Below are positions 8,501-14,610 of a stretch of DNA of 38,201 nt, in pieces. The notes under the pieces were generated by a model, which saw nothing but the letters and a program-made list of their open reading frames with translations, was not told the origin of the DNA and made no database searches. The translations under genes were made by a program, and so were the position numbers. Positions within the stretch are counted from its first letter, which is position 1. Each line of letters starts with the position of its first letter. The stretch is from a virus: the IMG/VR virus record IMGVR_UViG_3300044970_001442, positions 1-38,201 of that record; one strand, given 5' to 3'.

Positions 8501-8996
8501 CTTTATTAACAAATTTTTGTCCGCTACTAGCAGTAATAGGATTGCCGTTCCACTCGAAGATACCAAATGTAGTATTAGCTACATCTAGCCAATGGGTGCC
8601 ACCTGCTGGGTTAGCTGTTGGCTCTGTAGCACTTGCTGACAGCTCGTCTAAGTCTACGTCTGCACGTACAACATATGCACGATTGCTCACACCTAGTAAG
8701 CTATATGCAGCTTGTAGACCATATTCGTTCTGCTCGCCAGCATGAATAGGATTATTATTAGCGTCAGTTTTGAAAACTGGATCGCCGAAAGTATCAGCCA
8801 AATCTTTTTGGCTGGTTAATAGATAAACTTGTCCAGCATTAGCTTTCGTAGTGCCAGGAGCTGTGCCTGTGCCGCTACCGTTAGCTTTATCTTGGGCCGA
8901 TGCTACAATAATTAAAGGTACTGTACCCGGCTCAGCTGGTGTGTAAAATGACTCGTCAATAACTTTGACTTCTACGCCTGGTGAACTTAATGCCAT
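5574..8996 (-). CDS. 18: Tail sheath protein gp18, greatly enlarged
   Basis: 1140 residues against 659 in T4. Contractile sheath subunit. The N-terminus (LSSPGVEVKVIDESFYT, then the ILLTSQ-type LLTSQKDLADTFGDP and YGLQAAYSLLG) and the C-terminal region from about residue 755 (PRGMLLWNLRRSGFNVKRF, NIAVPPSHMMLRTIALND, LVNYGQKTRA, ARLVVYLRRQLNALAKPYIFEPND) are standard sheath. Residues of about 125-740 are a long insertion carrying at least five G-x-x-W/W-x-x-x-W modules, near residues 133, 210, 367, 612 and 674. SD AAGGAGAAT precedes the ATG and two late promoters lie upstream. The insertion should project from the outside of the sheath. Confidence 0.96.
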   Translation of the reverse strand: MALSSPGVEVKVIDESFYTPAEPGTVPLIIVASAQDKANGSGTGTAPGTTKANAGQVYLLTSQKDLADTFGDPVFKTDANNNPIHAGEQNEYGLQAAYSLLGVSNRAYVVRADVDLDELSASATEPTANPAGGTHWLDVANTTFGIFEWNGNPITASSGQKFVNKVPTVITDTSLLSGNQPKNNIGSIGDYAYVAVDSTASAALTTLHPGTLWYKSRGVAPGQDGGDWVEVGSEEWSVSWPTVTGSVANPTVTPGHTFFINNNLISPSGSTVQDVATKINIGVNGVKAAVVNGKLEIYGYEHDDTDAGDSTLLTPASRVTISAGPAGTILTDLGITAGTYFVPKLQISKHTEVPTWKTNDTTPRPTGSVWIKTTNPNNGADWSVKRWNGTTLLWEALAAPIYANGHAAIYGLDASAGGANISVGALYVQSNYNERVGDTGNVLRANFKLFRRSAVGPTIIRSSAITASTFTSGTNTFTIAESLVGSGSLDTAKTVSFSVPDPPSASDADRVVSAINAAGFTNIEASVDSSNRVVITHKKGGDFRLNDGTSTPLSDMGFAAFIFEPTSGSYGTGTANLRTAPAEDELNQDFIASLWHPLVYVADTDAPASLTEDGQLWYSSVVDEVDLLIHDGSDWVGYRTATSPFYANGTDPAGPIVSATTPELQSDGTALATGDIWIDTSDIENYPIIYKFNNDLPGQPVNKWVLVDKTDQTTEDGVLFADARYNTSGANSDEAGAIDALIVSGYVDPDAPDPALYPRGMLLWNLRRSGFNVKRFERNYIDVTDRNIRFATSPAEESAGGQPMTSYHPHRWVTESPNQADGSGSFGRKAQRAVVVKALQAVANSNQQIRDEESRVFNLIACPGYSELIGEMITLNYDRGLTAFVVGDTPARLTADATSLLAWGSNQNGALEDNDIGAASFDEYMGMFYPWGFSSDNFGNNIAVPPSHMMLRTIALNDQVAYPWFAPAGIRRGGITNATAVGYIDSEGEFSSVALNTGQRDTLYEQKINPITFFTGTGLVNYGQKTRARGASSLDRINVARLVVYLRRQLNALAKPYIFEPNDKITRDEIKAQVESLLLELVGQRAIYDYIVVCDESNNTPSRIDRNELYIDIAIEPVKAVEFIYIPLRLKNTGEIASLG

Positions 8997-9029
8997 CTGG
9001 ATTCTCCTTGGAGTTTTTTGTTCTACATA

Positions 9030-9037
9030 TATTTATT
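9030..9037 (-). promoter_or_regulatory. T4-type late promoter P1 of gp18
   Basis: AATAAATA on the minus strand, giving a leader of roughly 30 nt that contains the strong SD AAGGAGAAT of gp18. Confidence 0.7.
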
Positions 9038-9056
9038 GAGAAATACCAAAATTGGC

Positions 9057-9064
9057 TATTTATA
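9057..9064 (-). promoter_or_regulatory. T4-type late promoter P2 of gp18
   Basis: A perfect TATAAATA on the minus strand, 27 bp upstream of P1. Tandem late promoters would fit the high demand for sheath protein. Confidence 0.65.
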
Positions 9065-9094
9065 TAACCAAGAAAAGGGGCAGAAAAGGGCAGC

Positions 9095-9102
9095 AATAAA
9101 TA
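9095..9102 (+). promoter_or_regulatory. T4-type late promoter of the HNH gene, predicted leaderless
   Basis: AATAAATACTATT, which matches the extended T4 late consensus TATAAATACTATT at all but one position, followed at once by the ATG at 9108. Confidence 0.65.
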
Positions 9103-9107
9103 CTATT

Positions 9108-9449
9108 ATGAATAGACCTTTATGTATTTGTGGTTTCAGACCTGCTGCGGTGAACTATATCAAGAATGGTAAAACTTATTATCGTAAAAAATGCGAAACA
9201 TGTTTACGATACAATGGAACAACTGTTGGTATACCCAAATGGTTCAGAGAAGGTTATAGGCAAAAATTAAGTTGCGATAAATGCGGATTTAAAAGCAAAT
9301 ACAAAGAGCAATTCAATGTTTACCACATTGACGGCAATCTTAATAATTGCCGTACTGCTAATCTAAAGACGGTGTGTGCAAATTGTCAGCGAGTCCTACA
9401 TAAAGAGCACGGTCAATGGCGTCAAGGGGATCTTCAACCTGATTTCTAA
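9108..9449 (+). CDS. HNH endonuclease
   Basis: 113 residues from the ATG at 9108, preferred over an upstream ATG at 9018 because a late promoter lies between them. Zinc-type Cys pairs: CICG (residues 6-9), CETC, CDKCG and CANC; the catalytic block is FNVYHIDGNLNNCRTANLKT, an HNH pattern with His-Ile-Asp and conserved Asn residues. Such small HNH proteins are free-standing (homing-like) nucleases in T4-like phages. It is on the strand opposite its neighbours, and its last 92 nt overlap the 3' end of the dNMP kinase gene tail to tail, suggesting insertion into this junction. The target is unknown. Confidence 0.85.
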   Translation: MNRPLCICGFRPAAVNYIKNGKTYYRKKCETCLRYNGTTVGIPKWFREGYRQKLSCDKCGFKSKYKEQFNVYHIDGNLNNCRTANLKTVCANCQRVLHKEHGQWRQGDLQPDF

Positions 9450-10059
9450 GCTGATTATATAAATCGTCTATAGTGCCGTCATTGTCAATTTCTAAATCTA
9501 TTCCTTTGTTGCCTACCCAACTGCTCTCACTAGCATGAACTTTGGCTTGATCTAAACGCATTTTGCTAATAGCCCAAGTCATATTTGTAGGACCTTGATT
9601 AAAATTAATAGCATCTTGATACCACTCTGGATCGAGACCTCTTTTAATTCTAAAAACCTTGCCTCCAGAATTTTTAATTGCAGCTATTTCGTTAGGAAAT
9701 CTTACATCAGTGATGACTACATTGTCGTTAGTTTTACGAATTTTATTCTCTAAACTAGCGATCCAAATGTCATTATGAAAACCGTTACGACAAACTTCCG
9801 TACCCCAGTGTTGAAGTATCCATCTAGGTGTGATAGGTTGGCCCAGACGTTCTGTCCACCAGTCGTCTTGCTGTTCTCGCCATTCTCTGCTTTCTTTAGT
9901 ACGACCTTCTAAGAGGGTGCGGTCCCAGCCGAATACACAAGCAACTGCATCTTTAAGGGTAGATGCAAAGCTGTCTCTTCTAAAACCATGGAAATTTACA
10001 AGATAGTCCGCAGCAGTGTCTTTACCTGAACCGATGAATCCAACAAAACCAATAATCAT
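9358..10059 (-). CDS. 1: Deoxynucleoside monophosphate kinase (T4 gene 1 type)
   Basis: 233 residues; T4 gp1 has 241. Phosphorylates dNMPs to dNDPs for phage DNA synthesis, and in T4 also handles the modified nucleotide. P-loop GFVGFIGSGKDTAADYL at residues 4-20; ITDVRFPNE is the conserved acidic/Arg segment of the family; WILQHWGTEVCR is also typical. I place the start at the ATG reading MIIGFVG, because AGGAGA lies 5 nt upstream. An in-frame ATG 15 nt earlier lacks an SD. The last about 30 residues overlap the HNH gene on the other strand. It sits in a structural block, an unusual place for a nucleotide-metabolism gene. Confidence 0.9.
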   Translation of the reverse strand: MIIGFVGFIGSGKDTAADYLVNFHGFRRDSFASTLKDAVACVFGWDRTLLEGRTKESREWREQQDDWWTERLGQPITPRWILQHWGTEVCRNGFHNDIWIASLENKIRKTNDNVVITDVRFPNEIAAIKNSGGKVFRIKRGLDPEWYQDAINFNQGPTNMTWAISKMRLDQAKVHASESSWVGNKGIDLEIDNDGTIDDLYNQLRNQVEDPLDAIDRALYVGLADNLHTPSLD

Positions 10060-10110
10060 AGTGTCTCCTAACACTATAATTTATTATAATTTTGTTACTA
10101 TGTCAAGAAA

Positions 10111-10464
10111 TTAGACGCCGTATTTGTTACGCTTTGGTTTAGCTACAGGACTTGTTGTGTTCACTATATCAATTTCTGAACTAGGTCCTTTGGCAACTAT
10201 GGTAGTGCTTTTGATGCCTTGGTTTTTAGCAGCTCCATCCACTTTCTTAATTTCAGCATCGGTATACATCCAAACTGTGGGCATATCCTTAGCTGGTCCT
10301 TCTTTAGGTGCAGAATGTTCAGGCTCTCCTGCCATAGCAATACCGAATCTATACATTCCGTAATATTGATCTACATGCAATTGTTTTGCATATGAAGCTG
10401 CTTCCCTAGAAGTTTTAGATAATTTTTTTGCTGCATCTTCAGTAATAATTTCGTATATTTTCAT
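10111..10464 (-). CDS. Small protein with capsid-targeting-like N-terminus
   Basis: 117 residues, unknown. The N-terminus MKIYEIITEDAAKKLSK resembles the T4 capsid-targeting peptide MKTYQEFIAEA (MK, aromatic at 4, acidic, hydrophobic pair, then x-E), one residue shorter, with ITE-D as a possible gp21 cut. The rest has MYRFGIAMAGEPEH, a hydrophilic segment, and a basic C-terminus (KPKRNKYGV). Starts 1 nt after the gp13 stop, so it is co-translated with gp13. A packaged internal protein is one reading; a neck-associated protein is another. Confidence 0.75.
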   Translation of the reverse strand: MKIYEIITEDAAKKLSKTSREAASYAKQLHVDQYYGMYRFGIAMAGEPEHSAPKEGPAKDMPTVWMYTDAEIKKVDGAAKNQGIKSTTIVAKGPSSEIDIVNTTSPVAKPKRNKYGV

Positions 10465-10465
10465 A

Positions 10466-11248
10466 TTAACCTATTACGAATGTATATCCAGTACCGCCTG
10501 GGATATAAAGTTCTAATTCTTTTTCTAATTTTTCTATTTCTTCTTTACCAGAGCTTTTTAAATCGGCTCCATTTAATTGTCCGCTGCCGCCTGGTCCGGC
10601 AATAGCTCCAAACTTACTACGTGCTTCCCCTAGCATTAATTTACAAGTTGCTAGAGTATAATCTTTGATCCACTGATTAGCATAAAGATCTTGAATAATA
10701 ACATAATCAGGACGTTTATTTTGACAGCGTAACATTAAAACTTCGCCCTCTGTAAAAGGACGCTGTAAAATACGTAAGGTTCTACTGTACTGAATCCATT
10801 GAAATTCTATATAACTTCCGAATATTTTACCTACCATTTCTTGATAACTGGCAAACATATAATATGTTGCAATACCACCTAACATAGTACTGTTTAACAA
10901 ATATGTATTTGTATATGCTAAGTTAAAAGGTTCAAAATTAGTACCAGTTCCGCCACCAGTTCTTGATCCTAATGTACGCCTAAAAACACTCTGTACATTG
11001 ATAATTTCTTCTGGTAAAATATAATCGTTTTTGTCTTTTTCTAGGGTAAGAAATGTATAACTTTCTTCTACACTATTAGGACTACGCTGTTTAAATTTAT
11101 TAAGAGCTTTGTCTAGAGCTACTTCGTAATGTGCTGGATCTAGTTCAACATCAATCATTCCATCGCCCAACATTAGTCTAACATAATCAAACACTGTTTG
11201 TTTAACTTGTTGCGGATTGTTAGGTAAATTGGTTTCATTAACAGCCAT
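10466..11248 (-). CDS. 13: Neck protein gp13 (head completion)
   Basis: 260 residues. gp13 with gp14 closes the portal and joins head to tail. Family marks: VFDYVRLMLGDGMIDVELD and ALDKALNKFKQRS at the N-terminus, a middle with IEFQWIQYSRTLRI, and the C-terminal signature WIKDYTLATCKLMLGEARSKF, GPGGSGQLNGADL, EEIEKLEKELELYI ending in FVIG. I recall the same order in gp13 of marine T4-like phages. The ATG at 11248 (MAVNETN) has GGGAG just upstream; a GTG 15 nt earlier is less likely. A divergent late promoter (11265-11272) drives it. Confidence 0.85.
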   Translation of the reverse strand: MAVNETNLPNNPQQVKQTVFDYVRLMLGDGMIDVELDPAHYEVALDKALNKFKQRSPNSVEESYTFLTLEKDKNDYILPEEIINVQSVFRRTLGSRTGGGTGTNFEPFNLAYTNTYLLNSTMLGGIATYYMFASYQEMVGKIFGSYIEFQWIQYSRTLRILQRPFTEGEVLMLRCQNKRPDYVIIQDLYANQWIKDYTLATCKLMLGEARSKFGAIAGPGGSGQLNGADLKSSGKEEIEKLEKELELYIPGGTGYTFVIG

Positions 11249-11264
11249 AGCGATCTCCCACACT

Positions 11265-11272
11265 TATTTATC
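11265..11272 (-). promoter_or_regulatory. T4-type late promoter of gp13
   Basis: GATAAATA on the minus strand, 16 nt before the ATG, leaving room for the SD GGGAG. It directly abuts the plus-strand gp14 box. Confidence 0.65.
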
Positions 11273-11280
11273 GCTAAATA
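11273..11280 (+). promoter_or_regulatory. Putative late promoter of gp14
   Basis: GCTAAATA on the plus strand, 7 nt before the gp14 ATG; no SD is present. It abuts the gp13 promoter head to head, so two polymerases could not bind both at once. Confidence 0.5.
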
Positions 11281-11287
11281 TTGTACT

Positions 11288-12586
11288 ATGCCACGTATAT
11301 CACTTTACCGCCCCGAAAAAGGGCAAGATTACAAATTTATAGATCGCCAAGTCAGTGAAATGTTCACAGTTGGCGGAACGGACGTCTATCTGCACAAGTA
11401 TCTTGGGCCAAAAAACCCTAGTGACGAAAATGCAACAGCAGATCAGCCCCAATATGATATTCTAAAAGAAACTAATATACAAGATTTACTATTTTTAGAA
11501 AATCGAGATAGAAAATACAGCGAAGATATTTACAGAATACGCGGGCATTATCAAGTTCAGGACATTGATTTTAATCTAAGCCAATTTGGTCTGTTTTTAG
11601 ACAACGATATGGTTTATATGACTGTACATATAAACGACTTTGTAACTGTAGTGGGCAGAAAACCCTTAGCAGGTGATGTATTAGAATTACCTCATTTAAA
11701 AGACGAATATGCCTTGAACGAATTTGACACAGCATTGCCTAGATATTTTGTTATTGAAGATGTCGGCAGAGCCGCTGAAGGATTTAGTGTAACGTGGTGG
11801 CCACATCTTTATAGATTAAAGCTTAAAAAAATAGCAGATTCTCAACAATATGCAGATATTTTAAATCGACCATCTGACGAGGATGCAAATTTTACTGGCG
11901 AGTACGATCCTAATAGGACATATAATCCAGGCGAAATTGTAAAATATCAAGGAATTTTATATACTGTGACTGCTACAACCACAGGCAATGTTCCACCAAA
12001 TACTAGTTATTATAGTGTTTATAACGGTAATACAATTCAAGATATTCTAAGCACTTATAATAAGAGTTTGGAAATTAATGATGCAATTGTTAATCAAGCA
12101 GAAGCTGAGACTCCACTAAGCGGTTATGCAACTGAACAGTTTTATACTCTTGCAGTAGACGAAACAACTGGGAGACCTGCACTAAAAACTGTAGACGAAA
12201 CAGAACCAGATGCTAGTATGACAGGGTTAGATGTTAGTAGAATTCATGAACGTCCTAAGAGATCGGGATACACTGGTTATCTTTTAGGAGATGGTATACC
12301 AGAAAACGGTGTTGATTTTGGTCACGGTATCGCATTTCCAGCAAATGCCGTCGATGGAGATTACTTTTTAAGAACAGATTTCATGCCAAACAGATTATTC
12401 AAATTTAATGGAACAACTTGGGTTAAGAGAGAAGATGCTGTACGTCATACTTTAACTAATACTGATACAAGAAATACTCAAAAAACAGGATTTATCAATA
12501 ACACTAACACAACTACTGTGGCAGGTGACGAGATTGCAGAACGTCAGAGTTTAAGTAAAGCTCTAAAACCTAGAGCAGACTTGTAA
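11288..12586 (+). CDS. 14: Neck protein gp14, with C-terminal extension
   Basis: 432 residues against 256 in T4. Residues 1-200 have the gp14 pattern: EMFTVGGTDVYLHKYLGPK, DLLFLENRDRKYSEDIY, FNLSQFGLFLDNDMVY, KPLAGDVLELPH, a hydrophobic YFVIEDVGR, and WWPHLYRLKLKKI. Residues of about 208-245 (YNPGEIVKYQGILYTVTAT, GNVPPNTSYYSVY) resemble a small carbohydrate-binding module of the CBM5/12 type. Residues of about 357-384 contain a GDYFLRTD..FKFNGTTWV module like those in the sheath. The C-terminus (DEIAERQSLSKALKPRADL) is a short basic tail. First gene of a plus-strand unit with gp15. Confidence 0.8.
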   Translation: MPRISLYRPEKGQDYKFIDRQVSEMFTVGGTDVYLHKYLGPKNPSDENATADQPQYDILKETNIQDLLFLENRDRKYSEDIYRIRGHYQVQDIDFNLSQFGLFLDNDMVYMTVHINDFVTVVGRKPLAGDVLELPHLKDEYALNEFDTALPRYFVIEDVGRAAEGFSVTWWPHLYRLKLKKIADSQQYADILNRPSDEDANFTGEYDPNRTYNPGEIVKYQGILYTVTATTTGNVPPNTSYYSVYNGNTIQDILSTYNKSLEINDAIVNQAEAETPLSGYATEQFYTLAVDETTGRPALKTVDETEPDASMTGLDVSRIHERPKRSGYTGYLLGDGIPENGVDFGHGIAFPANAVDGDYFLRTDFMPNRLFKFNGTTWVKREDAVRHTLTNTDTRNTQKTGFINNTNTTTVAGDEIAERQSLSKALKPRADL

Positions 12587-12594
12587 GGAAAAAC

Positions 12595-14181
12595 ATGCAA
12601 CATTTTTATGACGGCCAGATAAGAAGATACTTAATACAAGTTATTAGATTATTAAGTAACTTCACTGTAAAATACAGCGATGGAACTTTAGCTAGAGTAC
12701 CTGTTGTCTATGGAGATTCTGATAGACAAGCTGCTAATATCGTAAATCAAAATAGTGAAAACACATTATCTAGTACTCCTAAAATAGCTGTATACATTGC
12801 AGATTTAGATTTAGATAGAAATAGGTTGGGTGATGCTACCTATGTAGGCAAAGTTCATGTAAGAGAAAGAGATATAGAAGGAAATAATTATACTAGTAGT
12901 CAAGGTACAAACTATACTGTAGAAAGACTGATGCCTACTCCTTATAATTTAAGTCTTAAAGTTGATATATGGAGTAGTAGCACTGAACAAAAGTTACAAA
13001 TTTTAGAACAAATCTTAACACTGTTTAATCCAAGTTTAGAAATACAAAGCACAGATAATTACCTTGACTGGACTAGCCTTACAGTTGTAGAACTTGATGA
13101 TGTAACTTTTAGTAGCAGATCTATTCCCCAAGGAAACAATATTAGTATTGATATTGCTACTATTAATTTAAAAACACCAATATATCTAACTCCTCCTGCT
13201 AAAGTTAAAAAACTTGGTGTGGTTACTAATATTATAATGAATATTTTTGGTAATGTAGGAACAGTAGATGGTGGATATATTGAAGGACTCGGAGTCGATG
13301 AAAACGCAGGTAGCACTTTTATTTCTGACCTAATGGCCGTAGAAAAAGTAAACGTCAGCGGGTTTGAACTAGAAGTCCTCGGCAGTAACATTAAATTAAA
13401 GACAGGCGATGGTTCTGGAATCTATAAAAATTGGTTAGAATTATTGGATCAACATCCTGGAAAATATAGATCAGGATTAAGCAAAGTATATCTATATCAA
13501 AATGATGGAACAGAAGTAGTAGGTTACATAAGTTTAAGTCCTTTAGACAACAGCATTATGGTATCCAATTGGGACGAAGATACTTTCCCTACGAATGATA
13601 CAATAGCAGGACCTAGTAGAGCACAAGCTAGTTGGGGATCATTTGATGCTGTTATAGATCCTACTACTACAGGGCCTAACAGTGGGTTAACACCTATAGC
13701 AGGATCAAGATATCTAATATTAGAAAATATTGGCGGCGGAATAATAGATACCTTTGCTGCTACTGCTCGTGTGGCTAGAATTAACACAGGAATAGAGTTT
13801 GATCGAGTGTATGAATTTTCTTTGTACGTGAATGGTGTAGAAGTAGCAGCCAGCAGTTTAAACAAAGATGACAGTTTTTACATAGTTCCGAGCAGTGTCA
13901 TTTCTGTAGGGTCTACAATCACATATACGCTAAATTTAAATGACGATGGTCCTGACGCATGGAAAAACTCTGACAATTCGGAATTTATAGCATTTGCCAA
14001 TGATATCATAGAATGGGATGGATCGAATTGGCATGTAGTATTTTCGGCCAGAGAGTCTGCTGAAGAATTAATTTGGCAAACTAATTTATATACATTAGCA
14101 CAGTATAAATGGAATGGTATAAGTTGGGTTAAAAGTTTTGAAGGCGAGTATAAAGAAGGCGAATGGAGACTAGAATTGTAG
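12595..14181 (+). CDS. 15: Tail completion and sheath stabiliser gp15, with C-terminal extension
   Basis: 528 residues; T4 gp15 has 272 and forms the hexamer closing the tail top. Residues 1-215 match gp15: HFYDGQIRRYLIQVIRLLSN, a core with RVPVVYGDSDRQAANI, PKIAVYIADLDLDRNR, ERLMPTPYNLSLKVDIWS, LQILEQILTLFNPSLEI and LKTPIYLTPPAKV. The remaining 310 residues are extra and contain beta-rich segments ending in IIEWDGSNWHVVF and YKWNGISWVKSF, the same W-x-G-x-x-W type found in gp18 and gp14. SD AAGGAAAAAC, 8 nt after gp14. The last 19 nt overlap the Nudix gene. Confidence 0.87.
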   Translation: MQHFYDGQIRRYLIQVIRLLSNFTVKYSDGTLARVPVVYGDSDRQAANIVNQNSENTLSSTPKIAVYIADLDLDRNRLGDATYVGKVHVRERDIEGNNYTSSQGTNYTVERLMPTPYNLSLKVDIWSSSTEQKLQILEQILTLFNPSLEIQSTDNYLDWTSLTVVELDDVTFSSRSIPQGNNISIDIATINLKTPIYLTPPAKVKKLGVVTNIIMNIFGNVGTVDGGYIEGLGVDENAGSTFISDLMAVEKVNVSGFELEVLGSNIKLKTGDGSGIYKNWLELLDQHPGKYRSGLSKVYLYQNDGTEVVGYISLSPLDNSIMVSNWDEDTFPTNDTIAGPSRAQASWGSFDAVIDPTTTGPNSGLTPIAGSRYLILENIGGGIIDTFAATARVARINTGIEFDRVYEFSLYVNGVEVAASSLNKDDSFYIVPSSVISVGSTITYTLNLNDDGPDAWKNSDNSEFIAFANDIIEWDGSNWHVVFSARESAEELIWQTNLYTLAQYKWNGISWVKSFEGEYKEGEWRLEL

Positions 14182-14606
14182 AAATAGACTGTTCGGGTGC
14201 ATTGATATGTGCTAAAAGTACTCACAGGTTTATTTTTTTACAAAAAAAGCAAGGTAAGCATAAAGGACACTGGGGATTAGTCGGCGGTACTAATATAACC
14301 GGTGAAACAGCTTGGCAGGGATTACAGAGAGAGATACACGAAGAATTAGGATTTATTCCGGATATCAAAAAAACAATCCCATTAGAAAAATTTGTCAGTA
14401 ATGACAGTCTTTTTCAATTCCATACTTTTTTTTGTGTTGTAGAAGAAGAATTCATACCAAATTTAAGTGACGAGCATTTAGGTTGGGGGTGGTTTTCTTT
14501 AGATTTGCCGCCTAAACCTTTACACAAAGCACTAGATTTAAGTCTACGTAACAAAATAATTCAAACTAAAATTCAAACTATGTTAGATATTATTGATAGT
14601 CTTTAA
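14163..14606 (+). CDS. Nudix hydrolase
   Basis: 147 residues. Complete Nudix box: G-x5-E-x7-REIHEELGF within residues of about 42-64 (GTNITGETAWQGLQ then REIHEELGF), the signature for hydrolysing nucleoside diphosphates linked to another group. GHWGLVGG precedes it as usual. Substrate not readable; in phages, Nudix enzymes act on nucleotides, NAD/ADP-ribose or RNA caps, and GDP-mannose-type Nudix enzymes clear sugar nucleotides. The ATG lies within the end of gp15, with GAAGG just upstream, so it is translated from the gp14-gp15 message. It converges on the amidinotransferase gene with 4 nt between. Confidence 0.9.
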   Translation: METRIVEIDCSGALICAKSTHRFIFLQKKQGKHKGHWGLVGGTNITGETAWQGLQREIHEELGFIPDIKKTIPLEKFVSNDSLFQFHTFFCVVEEEFIPNLSDEHLGWGWFSLDLPPKPLHKALDLSLRNKIIQTKIQTMLDIIDSL

Positions 14607-14610
14607 AGTT

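Noticed and set aside
9018-9107. Longer N-terminus for the HNH protein
   Set aside because: The extension contains the late promoter box and has no family residues; the ATG at 9108 is a better start.
13059-14225. Three overlapping minus-strand frames within gp15
   Set aside because: Antisense shadows of a conserved gene, with no start signals or recognisable sequence.
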